From the NCBI RefSeq assembly GCF_026262505.1, contig NC_067205.1, positions 5,084,001-5,148,000 of the forward strand: a stretch of DNA of 64,000 nucleotides, in the 5' to 3' direction. Every line of letters begins with the position of its first letter. Positions within the stretch are counted from its first letter, which is position 1. Shown piece by piece: positions 18,878 through 28,739 of this stretch. Made by a program: the position numbers and the translations under genes. Origin of the DNA: Trichomonas vaginalis G3. Its lineage: Eukaryota > Parabasalia > Trichomonadida > Trichomonadidae. Below the pieces are notes generated by a model. That model was not told the origin of the DNA and did no database searches. It saw only the letters and a list, made by a program, of their open reading frames with translations.

Positions 18878-20166
18878 TCATTTCTCTCCCATCTTCGTTT
18901 TTTTTACAATTCTCTTATAATATTTCTTTGTATGGTTTGGATCCAATGTTTGGATATCCATCTGGTCAATTCTCATAATTCTATGTACCAACTTCTCATC
19001 TTCAGGAATCTGTGTGTCATCAGTGATTTTAACAAGTCTTTTAATCTTTTTCGGAGATTTCGGTGGATCATCCCAATTTTCTGGGTCTTCCTCGGCCGGT
19101 GGTTTGCTATCGAACTGGTAGAGGAAGAAAGTGGTCATAAGACTTGCAACGGCCGCTCCCAAAATTGTTGTTTTTGACATTTCGTTTGTTGGATCAGCAA
19201 CTTGAGTATAAACCTTCTTGAAGACTTCGTGTCTTGCTGAGATAACTTTCATGATGATTTCGATGGCTCTGGCGATCTTTACTGGTTGGACATCTTCATA
19301 TGTCAAATCTTCGTTTGTATTTTCACTTATCGTAAAGACAAACTCCATGAGCTTTGGATAAATATGCTTTTCCAGACGAAGATTCAATGCATCGAGGAAT
19401 TGTAACTTTCCATTCATTTTTCCGAGTCTGAAAATGACTCTAAGAATGAAAACAATTTTCGACATCAATGATTTGTTCTCAGGAGTTCCAGATCCGTAAG
19501 AAATAAGGCCAGGAATGATGAAAGATTCGAAAAACATTGATCCAACGATGTCATATAACTCTTTGCAAGAATTTGTACGTACAGCAGCATATGATCTCAA
19601 TATTGCAAGCATCTGCTTGACAACAGGAGGTACTTCGTCAACTGATGAGACAATATATTTAATAATCGTATTAATGAATCGCTCGAAAGAAGGAAGATCA
19701 ACATCCTTTGAGTTGATTCCGTATCCATTTGTTTCGAGTATGTAATCAGCAAGTTTCTTGATAAAAACTTCGTGATATGAAAGTCCGTAAATTGAGTAAA
19801 TGTATTCGAACATGTTTCGTACATGTGTTGGCTCATCAACTAAGCGATTCAAATCTTGGTCTTGGTCGGAGATTTCTGTAATGAAAACTGCATTTACGGA
19901 TTCAATGAATTTTCCTGCATGTGTGTAGATATCTAAGAAAGCTTTGATAACTGGTTTGGATATTGCATCTTTTGGTGATGAACATTCAGGAGAAAGCAAA
20001 GATCTGAGGATTAATGCGTCTGCATTAGCAATTGCTGGATAAGCAGCCTGGTAGAGTTGATCTACAGCTGGATTGTTGAATGCTGTGAAGAAATCAACGA
20101 TGTTTACTGGTGCTTTTGTTGTATTTACCCACAATGCGACATGTTTTGGATCTTCTGGAGTAAATT
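18878..20166 (-). CDS. RasGAP-like protein, second frame (C-terminal part)
   Basis: This frame carries the end of a PH domain (FTPEDPKHVALWVNTTK, the closing helix with its Trp) and a RasGAP-like domain. An arginine-finger-like segment ADALILRSLLS is followed by FIESVNAVFITEI, matching the start of RasGAP domains. RTNSCKELYDIVGSMFFESF leads to IIPGLIS, at the place of the FLR-x-x-x-P-A motif; the usual Arg there appears to be replaced, so GAP activity is uncertain. The tail is charged (KSPKKIKRLVKI). The frame has no ATG near its beginning (20134 is TTG) and continues the product of 20167-20850. Confidence 0.65.
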
Positions 20167-20850
20167 TCAGATAACTTTGGTTCCGCTTGTAATATCAACT
20201 GATAATTTGTCCTTTCCTTGAGAAATCAATGCAACTTTGCCCTTTGTTTTTTCAACGAAGTCTGTTCCTTTGAATTCGTAGAAATAGAACATATTGTCAG
20301 AGTCTAAGACTGCCCAGAAGTTCTGTTTCTTGCCTTGTTTGCATCTTGAGATGGCAACGATATTTTGTTTTGTTTGTCTTGTGAATATTGGTGGAAGTAC
20401 GCATTTCGTGCACCATGTCAGAACTTTATTTGGTTCTTTGACGAGATGAATGATTTTAACCATGAAAAGAACAAATTTTTTGGTATTATCTGGAACAATC
20501 AAAGGATGAAAGAAATTGACGATGTATTTGTATGAATCAGGCTCGAATTGATTTCTAGCGTATTCTATGAACTCTTTTATCATTGGCGTTGGCTCTGAAA
20601 TCAATTGTTTTAAGTCAAGTGCGTTAAATTCATTAACAAGCGCTGTTAAAGACTTCAGTGGCATCTTTCCTTTGAACTGTGATGCTCCTGTGAAGTCTGT
20701 CGACTTTAACGAATTGTAAAAATCAACTGGATAATTGGTATATTTAACAAACGGTTGATCTTGGTATGATACAAGGAAATCTGATGGCTCATATGGTGGT
20801 CTTAAGGACTTTTGAGGAGCTTGAGTAGCTCCTGATGCTTTTTCTGCCAT
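20167..20850 (-). CDS. PH-domain protein, first frame of RasGAP-like gene
   Basis: The 227-residue product starts at ATG 20850. Residues about 150-227 form most of a PH domain (LTWCTKCVLPPIF...NFWAVLDSDNMFYFYEFKGTDF). The frame stops at 20167-20169, in the middle of the PH domain, while the missing end of that domain is encoded in the adjacent frame from 20166 on. So this is one host gene of about 650 codons with a one- or two-base frame change near 20168. That change could be a real lesion or an assembly error. PH-RasGAP proteins switch off Ras-type GTPases at membranes. Confidence 0.68.
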   Translation of the reverse strand: MAEKASGATQAPQKSLRPPYEPSDFLVSYQDQPFVKYTNYPVDFYNSLKSTDFTGASQFKGKMPLKSLTALVNEFNALDLKQLISEPTPMIKEFIEYARNQFEPDSYKYIVNFFHPLIVPDNTKKFVLFMVKIIHLVKEPNKVLTWCTKCVLPPIFTRQTKQNIVAISRCKQGKKQNFWAVLDSDNMFYFYEFKGTDFVEKTKGKVALISQGKDKLSVDITSGTKVI

Positions 20851-21311
20851 CGAAATATTTATTAAAGCCTACCTTTCAAAAAAAAACAGTTATGCGTTAG
20901 CGCTGATCTGCTAATTTATATATATCATAATGATATGCAATACAAATTGAAAAAGGTGTTGTGAATAATTGAGGAAAAATTGTAATGAAAATTTTTATGT
21001 TTTTATTACAAGTGGAGATGTTTAGTTCTGTTTCATTTTCTTTAAGAAATTTTTGAAAGTGTGTGTGAACTAATTTGGCTCAAAAAAAGTGGATAAAAAT
21101 TGAAAGAAAAGAAATATCGATGAGGTTAGTAATGTTATTTCGAGCCTAAAAACTAAAAAATACGATACACTAATCAGCATACTGATATAAACAGATTGTA
21201 TTTTGTGTAGCTCATTAACATATGAAGTGTCAGATTAATAATGCGTAAAACGCGTATCGGTAAATCGTGCAATGAATTATAAAGTCATGGTAATGTACAT
21301 GCTATGTAATG
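20851..21311. other. Intergenic, nothing seen
   Basis: Upstream region of the RasGAP-like gene and downstream region of the SNARE gene. It is AT-rich with no recognised repeat or RNA gene. Confidence 0.45.
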
Positions 21312-21938
21312 TTAGCCCGAATGAAAGAAATAAAATACTAATGGAATCGAAAAAATTACAAGTAAAGCAATTGTTAATAGTAAATATTTCCTATTATAAA
21401 GTATCTTGTTCTTCCATCGCTTTAACTTTAGAATCATTTTTTGTTTCGAGATATTTGATTTTTCTGTTTTTAGTTTGATTGATAATTCATCGCTATATAC
21501 AAGCGATGTATGTATATTTGCCATTTTTCTATCTATTTCCTTTGGACTGAGTTGAGTAAAATAATCTACGTTACATTCTGAGATTAATGAAGCTATATCA
21601 GATGAAAACGCAGAGTTTTGCGAATAAGGACTATAATCATTAATGTACGGAGCAATTTTATCCATCCATAACGATTCTAATTTATCAAGAAACACGTTTT
21701 GACTTTGTAGATCAACATCTCTTGTGGCAAGGCAGAGAAATATATAGCCTTGATCATTTAACTTCAATGTAAATACATAATCTCCATGATCTGCAAATGC
21801 ATTTTTATTATTTCTATTCATCGACTTAATAACACGCAGTGCAATTTCAGTATGATTACCAGTGATAACTGAGTATTCGCATAATGGCCTGTTTTGGCCA
21901 AATACTAGCCCATATAAAAACCCTGATTCAATACTCAT
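21312..21938 (-). CDS. Longin-domain SNARE-like protein
   Basis: The 208-residue protein has a longin-type N-terminal domain of about 115 residues (FLYGLVFGQNRPLCEYS, YVFTLKLNDQGYIFLCLA). A helical linker in the SNARE position follows (LSPKEIDRKMANIHTSLVYS...). One C-terminal transmembrane helix (YLLLTIALLVIFSIPLVFYF) ends only three or four residues from the terminus. This is the layout of VAMP7/Sec22-class R-SNAREs, which act in vesicle fusion. The SNARE helix is weakly conserved, so the exact class is open. Transposon copy A begins 22 bases upstream of its ATG, with only the 10-bp target duplication and 12 more bases between. Confidence 0.7.
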   Translation of the reverse strand: MSIESGFLYGLVFGQNRPLCEYSVITGNHTEIALRVIKSMNRNNKNAFADHGDYVFTLKLNDQGYIFLCLATRDVDLQSQNVFLDKLESLWMDKIAPYINDYSPYSQNSAFSSDIASLISECNVDYFTQLSPKEIDRKMANIHTSLVYSDELSIKLKTEKSNISKQKMILKLKRWKNKILYNRKYLLLTIALLVIFSIPLVFYFFHSG

Positions 21939-22320
21939 CGAAAAAAAATAATTGATGATCGAGTAGGGGTAATTTTAGCTAAAAGTGACACACCCGTGAA
22001 GGGTGTGATTACCGATCGGTAATTTCGACAGTTTAGAATTTAAAATTTTTTATGGAACTGTTGCGAGTTTCATAAAGAATTTAAGGAATATAAGCAAAGA
22101 TTTGAATCAAAATCTTAGACCTAAGCCGCTCGATTCGCTCGCGGCTTCCGCGAATTACAGATCAGCAAAGATTTGAATCAAAATCTTCGAACTAAGCCGA
22201 TCGCTTCGCTCGCGGCTTTCTTTATTATTTTAAATTTGCATATTTCCATCAAAAGTTCATAAGGTAAAAAATTTCGTTTATTTTTACTAAGAAAAAAAAG
22301 GTTTTTGATAATAAATTTAT

Positions 22321-22790
22321 TTTATTTCGAAAAAGTAGCAATAATCGTAAAAGGGTATTGATAGGCTTGCTAAAGTAACTAATTTTAGCTGTCAAATACT
22401 TTTGTATTTTGAAGTAAATTAGTATAAATTTGTTTTTACTTTTATTTCGAAAAAGTAGCAATAATCGTAAAAGGGTATTGATAGGCTTGCTAAAGTAACT
22501 AATTTTAGCTGTCAAATACTTTTGTATTTTGAAGTAAATTAGTATAAATTTGTTTTTACTTTTATTTCGAAAAAGTAGCAATAATCGTAAAAGGGTATTG
22601 ATAGGCTTGCTAAAGTAACTAATTTTAGCTGTCAAATACTTTTGTATTTTGAAGTAAATTAGTATAAATTTGTTTTTACTTTTATTTCGAAAAAGTAACA
22701 ATAATCGTAAAAGGGGATTGATAGGCTTGCTAAAGTAACTAATTTTAGCTGTCAAATACTTTTGTATTTTGAAGTAAATTAGTATAAATT
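22321..22790. repeat. 120-bp tandem repeat, four units
   Basis: Units start at 22321, 22441, 22561 and 22681. They are nearly identical, and the last diverges after about 110 bases. Because 120 is a multiple of three, an open frame runs through on the minus strand; I regard it as a by-product. Confidence 0.95.
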
Positions 22791-22833
22791 TGATATTATT
22801 TTAACTCCCTTTGAAAACCTCAATTTTCCATAC

Positions 22834-22895
22834 AGAGGGAACGGGAATAGCATCCAATATTCCCTGAGAATGGTTGCGCATTCTCAGTTCCCTCT
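22834..22895. other. Perfect three-way-junction sequence
   Basis: A 9-bp outer stem (22834-22842 with 22887-22895) encloses two hairpins of 7 bp (22843-22849 with 22858-22864) and 8 bp (22865-22872 with 22879-22886). No base is unpaired at the junction. The same 62 bases recur unchanged in copy B at 42206-42267. Confidence 0.9.
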
Positions 22896-22983
22896 ATATT
22901 TCGAACGAAGCTCTCATCGGTCTTTTTTTTAATACTAAACGTTTTTTTCTCCCTGTCACTTTTAGCTAAAAATTGGGTTTGCC

Positions 22984-23286
22984 ATTGATGATCTGCTTTT
23001 TATAAAAATCATAAAAAGGAGATCACAATTATACTATTTCGAAGTGAATGTAACGGATTACAATTGCACACTCTTGAAATTTGAAAGAATTTCTGACGTT
23101 CAACAGAATTTTTTCGAGGTGGAATTTTACATTCAATTTTTTTTGAACTTCTGACGACCATTTGTCAAAAATATAATTTTACCCTTAATTACCCTTTTTG
23201 TTGGCAGATTTGTAAAAAAATGAAATCAAATAAATATATAAGCGGGGTGTTAATTTACATGGACAAATAAAAAAGAAAGAAAAATA
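22984..23286. other. Intergenic, target duplication at its left edge
   Basis: It starts with the right target duplication of transposon copy A (22984-22993), followed by AT-rich sequence to the stop of the NEK gene. Nothing else is seen. Confidence 0.5.
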
Positions 23287-24552
23287 TTATATTGTTGAAG
23301 ATTCTTCGAGATCAATCAAATCACGGACCATTTGTGCAGCTTTAGGATCAGTTTTTTCGAATGTTCTCAATCTATTTGAAGCATCAATGTCGAACGGATC
23401 GTTCATGTCGTCATAAACCTCTTTAAATTTCTGTTCTCCAAGAGATTTCTTTAATTCTGTCTTTAGCTTCTCTATTTTACGAGATGGAGTATCAACGCAT
23501 AATGTAGACTCCAATACCATTGTTGCTCCTTCAAGCATTGTAAAATCTCCGAAATCATCTGTTGAATCTTCCTCTTCAACGGTAAACTCGTCATTTTTGA
23601 CTTCCGAATCACCATTTTCGTCTTCTTCGTCATCATCATCGAAGTAGGAGCTGTCAGATTCTTGTTCTTTGGGAGATGGAATATTCTTTGGTTCTTTTTT
23701 GGTTCCTGGTGAAGGAATTGGTGAATTCTTCAATGTAGAGTTATTGTTCTCGATCATCTTCTTCATTACATCGCGAATGAAAGGTAATTGTAAAATTTGG
23801 GCAGAAGTAGGTCTAAAAGAAGGATCCATTGATAATAATCCATCGACGAGATGCCTGAGATCATTGGAATACATAGAAGGAATCTCTTTGTGATGGCCAG
23901 CCAAAATTTTATCAAATAATTCTTTTTGATTTTCTCCTGTAAATGGTTTTTCGAGAGCGCACATCTCGTAAAGAATGCAGCCAAGGCTCCACATGTCGGC
24001 CTTCGTATTGTATTGTTCACCTGACCACACTTCTGGGGCTAAATAATAAGGAGTTCCAATTACAGTGGTAGCCAAGCCAATTGAGGACTCGAGGGTCTTA
24101 GAGATGCCAAAATCTCCAAGTTTTGCTATTCCGTTTTTCATTAAGAATACGTTTTCTGGCTTAATATCACGATGAATAATATTTTTCTTGTGAATGTATG
24201 ACAATGCAATAACAATCTGTATAAAGAATGATAAAACATCCATCTCTGACATATATTCATGCGTTTTTTCAATGACGTTATCGAGATTTCCTCCATCTAC
24301 GTAATCCATTACGATATGTAATGTACATTTCTTTATGAAAGACTTATAGCATCTAACAATATTTGGATGGTTGAGTTTTAAAAGAAGATTGACTTCTTCA
24401 AGGGCTTTTTGACGTTGTTCTACTGTCATCCCTGAGAGTTTCACTTTCTTTATAGCATATTTAGTGCCAGATTTCTTTTCTTTAGCTAATACAACTTTGC
24501 CATAAGATCCTGTGCCGATTGTCTGAATAACTTGATAATCGGACAATGACAT
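23287..24552 (-). CDS. NEK-family protein kinase
   Basis: The 421-residue protein has a full kinase domain (about residues 6-265). The Gly loop is GTGSYGKV (13-20), the ATP-binding Lys is K35, and the catalytic HRDIKPEN begins at 127. DFG is at 147-149, and the activation segment ends GTPYYLAPE (166-174). The sequence style (EEVNLLLKLNHPNIVRCYKSF, ALSYIHKKNIIHRDIKPENVFL) is typical of NEK kinases, which act in microtubule organisation and flagellar control. The tail contains a Pro/Ser stretch and an acidic region (SYFDDDDEEDENGD). TGTCACTTTT lies at 24580-24571 and an initiator-like TCATAT follows it, 18 bases or fewer before the ATG. Confidence 0.9.
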   Translation of the reverse strand: MSLSDYQVIQTIGTGSYGKVVLAKEKKSGTKYAIKKVKLSGMTVEQRQKALEEVNLLLKLNHPNIVRCYKSFIKKCTLHIVMDYVDGGNLDNVIEKTHEYMSEMDVLSFFIQIVIALSYIHKKNIIHRDIKPENVFLMKNGIAKLGDFGISKTLESSIGLATTVIGTPYYLAPEVWSGEQYNTKADMWSLGCILYEMCALEKPFTGENQKELFDKILAGHHKEIPSMYSNDLRHLVDGLLSMDPSFRPTSAQILQLPFIRDVMKKMIENNNSTLKNSPIPSPGTKKEPKNIPSPKEQESDSSYFDDDDEEDENGDSEVKNDEFTVEEEDSTDDFGDFTMLEGATMVLESTLCVDTPSRKIEKLKTELKKSLGEQKFKEVYDDMNDPFDIDASNRLRTFEKTDPKAAQMVRDLIDLEESSTI

Positions 24553-24820
24553 GTAAAGAACTATGATATGAAAAGTGACAAATTATTTGATTTCTCATCA
24601 GCACTTTTATTATTAATGAAATTGGTGCTACTCAGTGAGATGATATAAAGTCTGTTCCGATATAATCGGAATTGACTTATTTCATCTCTTTCAATGAATT
24701 TTATTATTAAATTAATCCGAAATTTACAAAAACACATTCAAATCAAAATTTCATATGATGATTTCTGTTCTCCATTTTAAGTGTTTTGGTTTTCTAATTC
24801 GCGATAAGTAAACACTGTTA
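24553..24820. promoter_or_regulatory. Divergent promoter region, NEK and surface protein
   Basis: This 268-base gap separates the starts of the NEK kinase (-) and the 733-residue protein (+). On the NEK side the sequence reads TGTCACTTTTCATATCATAG before the ATG. It combines the motif shared with the transposon ends and an initiator-like TCATAT of the parabasalid TCAYW type. No clear counterpart is seen on the + side. Confidence 0.4.
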
Positions 24821-27022
24821 ATGTTTGTGATTTTCTCAATTTTGGAAGCTGCCCCAATGTTAAAGTTAGGATATTCTAAAGTTTTATTTAATGAAAATAA
24901 TTCGTATATATTTCCATCAAATACAGGGGTAAAATATGCCATATTTATCAATATTTCAGAATCTAATGTTATATGTAAAGCAGACTTCGAACCAGGAAGT
25001 ACTTATATTGCTGAAAAATCTACCAAAGGTGAAACTCCTTGCTATGTAATCTCCTATCCAGCAGATACAAATTGCATTATTACATATAACTATAATCTCT
25101 TAACAGCTCAGATACCTGGTAACACTATATTACTTGAATTCTCCTCTACGTTTGTTGTAGCACAATTTTTAGTTAATTCAGAAGATGCATCCAATGTTTT
25201 TCTATCTACTTCATTCGAAATTAGTGAAAGTGATTATCATGCTTCTTCAAGTAGTCCTCGCATTGATATATGCGGTGTAAATTATTTTTCTATATATAAC
25301 AAAGGTACCAGCCCTGTCAATTGTAGCTATTGGCCATATATGAATTATGTTTATGAATACAGTAATATTTTTGGAACTCTTGCTTATTCTGATATATCAC
25401 CTGCTTCACATATAGAAAGTTTCAAATGTATATGTGAAGCATTCTATAGCCAGGTTTCTCCACAAAATGGCTTAACAATACAAGATATTTCCACAACGCC
25501 TCACGTGTTTGTTGCTTTCGATGCAAATGAAATTGATTCCATTGTATGTATTGGAAATAGTCGTGTTATTCCATTGAAAACTGATGCTCTTCCCATAGGA
25601 CAAGCAAAATACGCAATTATCGCATCGGATCAATATATCAGAACAGATTTAGCTTTTTCTCCTGAAATAACTGTTAAAGTTTATAATGGAGCAACTAAGA
25701 GTGGAACACCTTCACATATGAGTGACTCCACATTTGAGAGTTTTTGTAATCTTCTTGAAATCACAAAAATGACTGATATTCCATCTAATAGAACATATAT
25801 ACAAGGTATAATGGGATCAAATTATCAATATGAAAATTCTCTTGACTCCGCTACTCTATATGGAACTCTCTTCGATACTGCATTAACTACGAATTACATT
25901 TTTTTATCCACCAGTTATTATAATAGCTATAGCCCAGGACCTTTTTATACAAGGAGCAATTACATGTACCTTTTCCAGCCAGGGCATGCTGCGTTTTACA
26001 GAACATATGAGGAAGTAAAGATTTTATATACTACAAATGTTTTCTCACAACCCTATGATGGTAATCAATTATTCATTTCCAGCTCTTTGTATGATAATTC
26101 ACTCATTCTTTCAGGAAATATCACTGACGCTAAAATGATTGATGCTCAATCATATTTTTATTCTATTATTTACTACAACTTTGAAGATGTAATTGTTAAC
26201 CTCTTTGCTGAGGAATCATTTTATTATGGTAGTTCTACATCAGGATATATTTATACTAATCAATTATTTTACCACGAAATTGTAGTTCCTCCGGGGAAGA
26301 TCGCTGGATTCATTTCATCTACATATTCAGGCAATACAATTCATGCACCAGAAGGTGGGCTTTCAGGCTCCATCGCCACAAATATTTATCCACTATTGTA
26401 TAGAAAGACATTAATCACTATTACAGATAGCGTAATAGTTGTAGCTCCATCAAGTGAATACAATTTATTTGTTGCAGTTTTCGTAAATCCAGGAAACTTC
26501 CAAGTAAATGGAGAACCTCTTAAAACCGTTATCATTAACCCATCAAAGATGGAAATTACTGGTTCTGGAATATTAGAAAGCTCATTACTTAATGTTCCAG
26601 AAACAACATATTTATCAGTTGTTGTCAATATGGATAAAGCTCACTACATAATCAATCCACCAGATGATCTTACTCAAAAGTATGTATTTATATTAGTATC
26701 TTCAAAAAGTTTCAAATACAATTTTCATATGGGAAATAAGGTAAGTTTTACCTACTACACTGGAGATGGTACTTCAGCTGGTTCTGATAGATTCTTCTCT
26801 TCAACATACACAGATCCGATTTATGGTGTACTCACTTTCGATCAAGGAGCAGGTGTTTCCTATCTTGATTGCATCGCTCAAGAGCCTATTCCTACAGAGG
26901 CATCTAAATTTGTGGGTCCTGCAGGTGATGGTTTCATTAATTTCCTCACTGGACCTGAAGCTACAATCGCAGCAGTTGAAATTGCTTTTCCAGTTCATTA
27001 TTTTTATATGGCAAAACTTTAA
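24821..27022 (+). CDS. Large surface-type protein, 733 aa
   Basis: I do not recognise the family. The product is rich in Ser, Thr, Tyr and Asn, with evenly spread hydrophobic residues, and looks beta-sheet rich and extracellular (for example YYNSYSPGPFYTRSNYMYLF). The N-terminus (MFVIFSILEAAPM) is short and only weakly signal-like. No transmembrane segment is seen at the C-terminus (FPVHYFYMAKL). Parabasalids have large families of such lineage-specific proteins. The next gene downstream, of beta-helix type, also looks like a surface protein, but the two are not similar. The start is the first ATG of the frame. Confidence 0.6.
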   Translation: MFVIFSILEAAPMLKLGYSKVLFNENNSYIFPSNTGVKYAIFINISESNVICKADFEPGSTYIAEKSTKGETPCYVISYPADTNCIITYNYNLLTAQIPGNTILLEFSSTFVVAQFLVNSEDASNVFLSTSFEISESDYHASSSSPRIDICGVNYFSIYNKGTSPVNCSYWPYMNYVYEYSNIFGTLAYSDISPASHIESFKCICEAFYSQVSPQNGLTIQDISTTPHVFVAFDANEIDSIVCIGNSRVIPLKTDALPIGQAKYAIIASDQYIRTDLAFSPEITVKVYNGATKSGTPSHMSDSTFESFCNLLEITKMTDIPSNRTYIQGIMGSNYQYENSLDSATLYGTLFDTALTTNYIFLSTSYYNSYSPGPFYTRSNYMYLFQPGHAAFYRTYEEVKILYTTNVFSQPYDGNQLFISSSLYDNSLILSGNITDAKMIDAQSYFYSIIYYNFEDVIVNLFAEESFYYGSSTSGYIYTNQLFYHEIVVPPGKIAGFISSTYSGNTIHAPEGGLSGSIATNIYPLLYRKTLITITDSVIVVAPSSEYNLFVAVFVNPGNFQVNGEPLKTVIINPSKMEITGSGILESSLLNVPETTYLSVVVNMDKAHYIINPPDDLTQKYVFILVSSKSFKYNFHMGNKVSFTYYTGDGTSAGSDRFFSSTYTDPIYGVLTFDQGAGVSYLDCIAQEPIPTEASKFVGPAGDGFINFLTGPEATIAAVEIAFPVHYFYMAKL

Positions 27023-27250
27023 TGAGAGATTTACGTCTTCATGGGAATTATAAAATTTCTCATACTGTCAATTGTCTGAACACTTTTGTGATCAGACAAA
27101 TAAAAATTGTTTGATATTTTCTTCAATAAACTTTAGCATAATAAAATTTAGCATAATATCATCATCATATATTTTTTGAGTCAGACGGTTTTTGATTTTT
27201 TGATGCAACAAGATTACATGAACTAAACATTCATATAATGAATATTTAAA

Positions 27251-28243
27251 TTGAAGGATATTCATTCTTCTTATGTTGATGTTTGGTATCAGAATTTCCC
27301 AGATACTTCAGATTTCAAACTTAAAAGGAAATCTGATTCTTTCAAACTCACAAGCGGTTCCTTCTTTGTTTATATTGTTGAATTTTCGGACATTTTAAAT
27401 GATGGATGCATCAATATTAACACTTATTCCAGTGATTCTATTTTGTTTGCCGATTTTTGTATTTCTAAAAATTGCAGCTCATCATATGACAGCACGAGAG
27501 CCGGATTCCTCAAATTCAACTCTAAAGGTCGATCCAAGATCAAGAATGTCTTTTGTTATATGAATACTGTATATGGTGCATCATTCAGCGGCCAATCAAT
27601 TTTATTAAATAACGATTATTCTGAAATATCCATATCTTCTTTTGATAGATGTTTCGGCAGTGGGGAACAATCAGGTACCTTACGATATGTATGTGATATC
27701 GATGTTTCTTCATTAAACGAAACGAATCTTGAATGTAGCTTTTGTCCTGCTTTTAAAGGTCTAAGAAATATAAATGTGAGTTTTTGTTCGTTTTCCTCAA
27801 ATTTTGCTTCTAGAACTGATATTTTGCTTCGTACTGGAAAATATAATTTTTTCCTTACTAAATGTATCATTCTTAATAACACAACTCCACTATCTCTTGT
27901 TTGTATAGAAGGTGGATCGAGATCGATTGTTTCAAAATGTTCTTTTGTTATGAATAATTCAACAATGTGTTTCCGTTCAAATGTATTTCAATACAAGAAT
28001 TCTTCAATGATTGTTGAAGATTGTTCATTGATTGATAATATATATAAATATAGTTATGCAACTGGTATTGACTGTGTTGTTGATGTGAATAATATAGGAA
28101 CACAAACATTCTTTATTCTTTTATCATTGAAAAGATTAGAAACTCTTCCACGATTTATTGACATCAAGATAAGCTGTAATGCTATTCATTTCTGTGCCAA
28201 TCTCCATAATGTATATTTTCTTGGCTTTATTTTATTTCCTTAA
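27251..28243 (+). pseudogene. Beta-helix surface protein, 5-prime-incomplete
   Basis: The frame encodes about 330 residues made of irregular repeats such as VSFCSFSSNFAS, SKCSFVMNNSTM and VEDCSLIDN. Each resembles a rung of a right-handed parallel beta-helix; large trichomonad families of this type are surface proteins. The frame begins after a stop at 27239 and its first codon is TTG. The first in-frame ATG is at 27560, 103 codons in, after several rungs. So the usual signal peptide and start are missing, and the C-terminal transmembrane segment common in the family is not obvious. It is probably a truncated copy; use of an upstream exon cannot be excluded. Confidence 0.5.
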
Positions 28244-28739
28244 ACTTCACTTTCTTTTCTAATTCAACAGTTTTTAATTACAGTAATTACTCTTAGTCTT
28301 AATCTTCCTTATTTTAATTTCTATGAGTTCAAATTCATCATGTAACACATTTTTGAGTAGTTAAGATAGTATTTGTTGTCTTTATGGTCAGTGTCAGTGT
28401 TGTTATTATTAATTAATAATACCTCCAATATTTCGCATTTAACTTTTTTGTATCACCAATCATAATTGAAATGTTTTGATATTCAAAGCCAGAAAGAAAT
28501 AAAATGAGCATTGGATCATTATAGAATGTGTATGGCAGTGAATCCTTTTATATTGTCATTATGCTGTCTTCAACTTTTCGCAATATTATTATAAAATATT
28601 TTCAGAAGATATTAAAGTTGATATTAGATTTCCCAATAACATAAGGTCTCTCTTCTTATATAATACATCATAAATATGTGAAATAAGTATAAAAATGTAA
28701 AAAAAAAGTGGATTTACATAATTTTTACAAAAATTAGTC
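28244..28739. other. Intergenic, nothing seen
   Basis: Region between convergent genes (beta-helix protein + and BAP31-like protein -). AT-rich; no repeat or RNA gene recognised. Confidence 0.45.

Larger units (their letters stand above)
21961..22983. mobile_element. Structured non-autonomous DNA transposon, copy A
   Basis: A 1023-bp element flanked by the 10-bp duplication ATTGATGATC (21951-21960 and 22984-22993). From the 13th base inwards each end carries TTTTAGCTAAAAGTGACA in inverted orientation; the outer 12 bases do not match each other. Inside are a CACACCC/GGGTGTG hairpin, the palindrome ATTACCGATCGGTAAT (22008-22023), two GC-rich imperfect hairpins, four 120-bp tandem units and a three-way junction. 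There is no transposase gene. Target duplications of 9-11 bp suggest mobilisation by a Mutator-like transposase; this is inference. Copy B is at 41555-42355. Confidence 0.88.

Noticed and set aside
22249-22755. Open frame of 168 codons inside transposon copy A (and 88 codons in copy B)
   Set aside because: It exists because the 120-bp tandem unit is a whole number of codons. The peptide is a simple repeat with no domain, and there is no start-site context.
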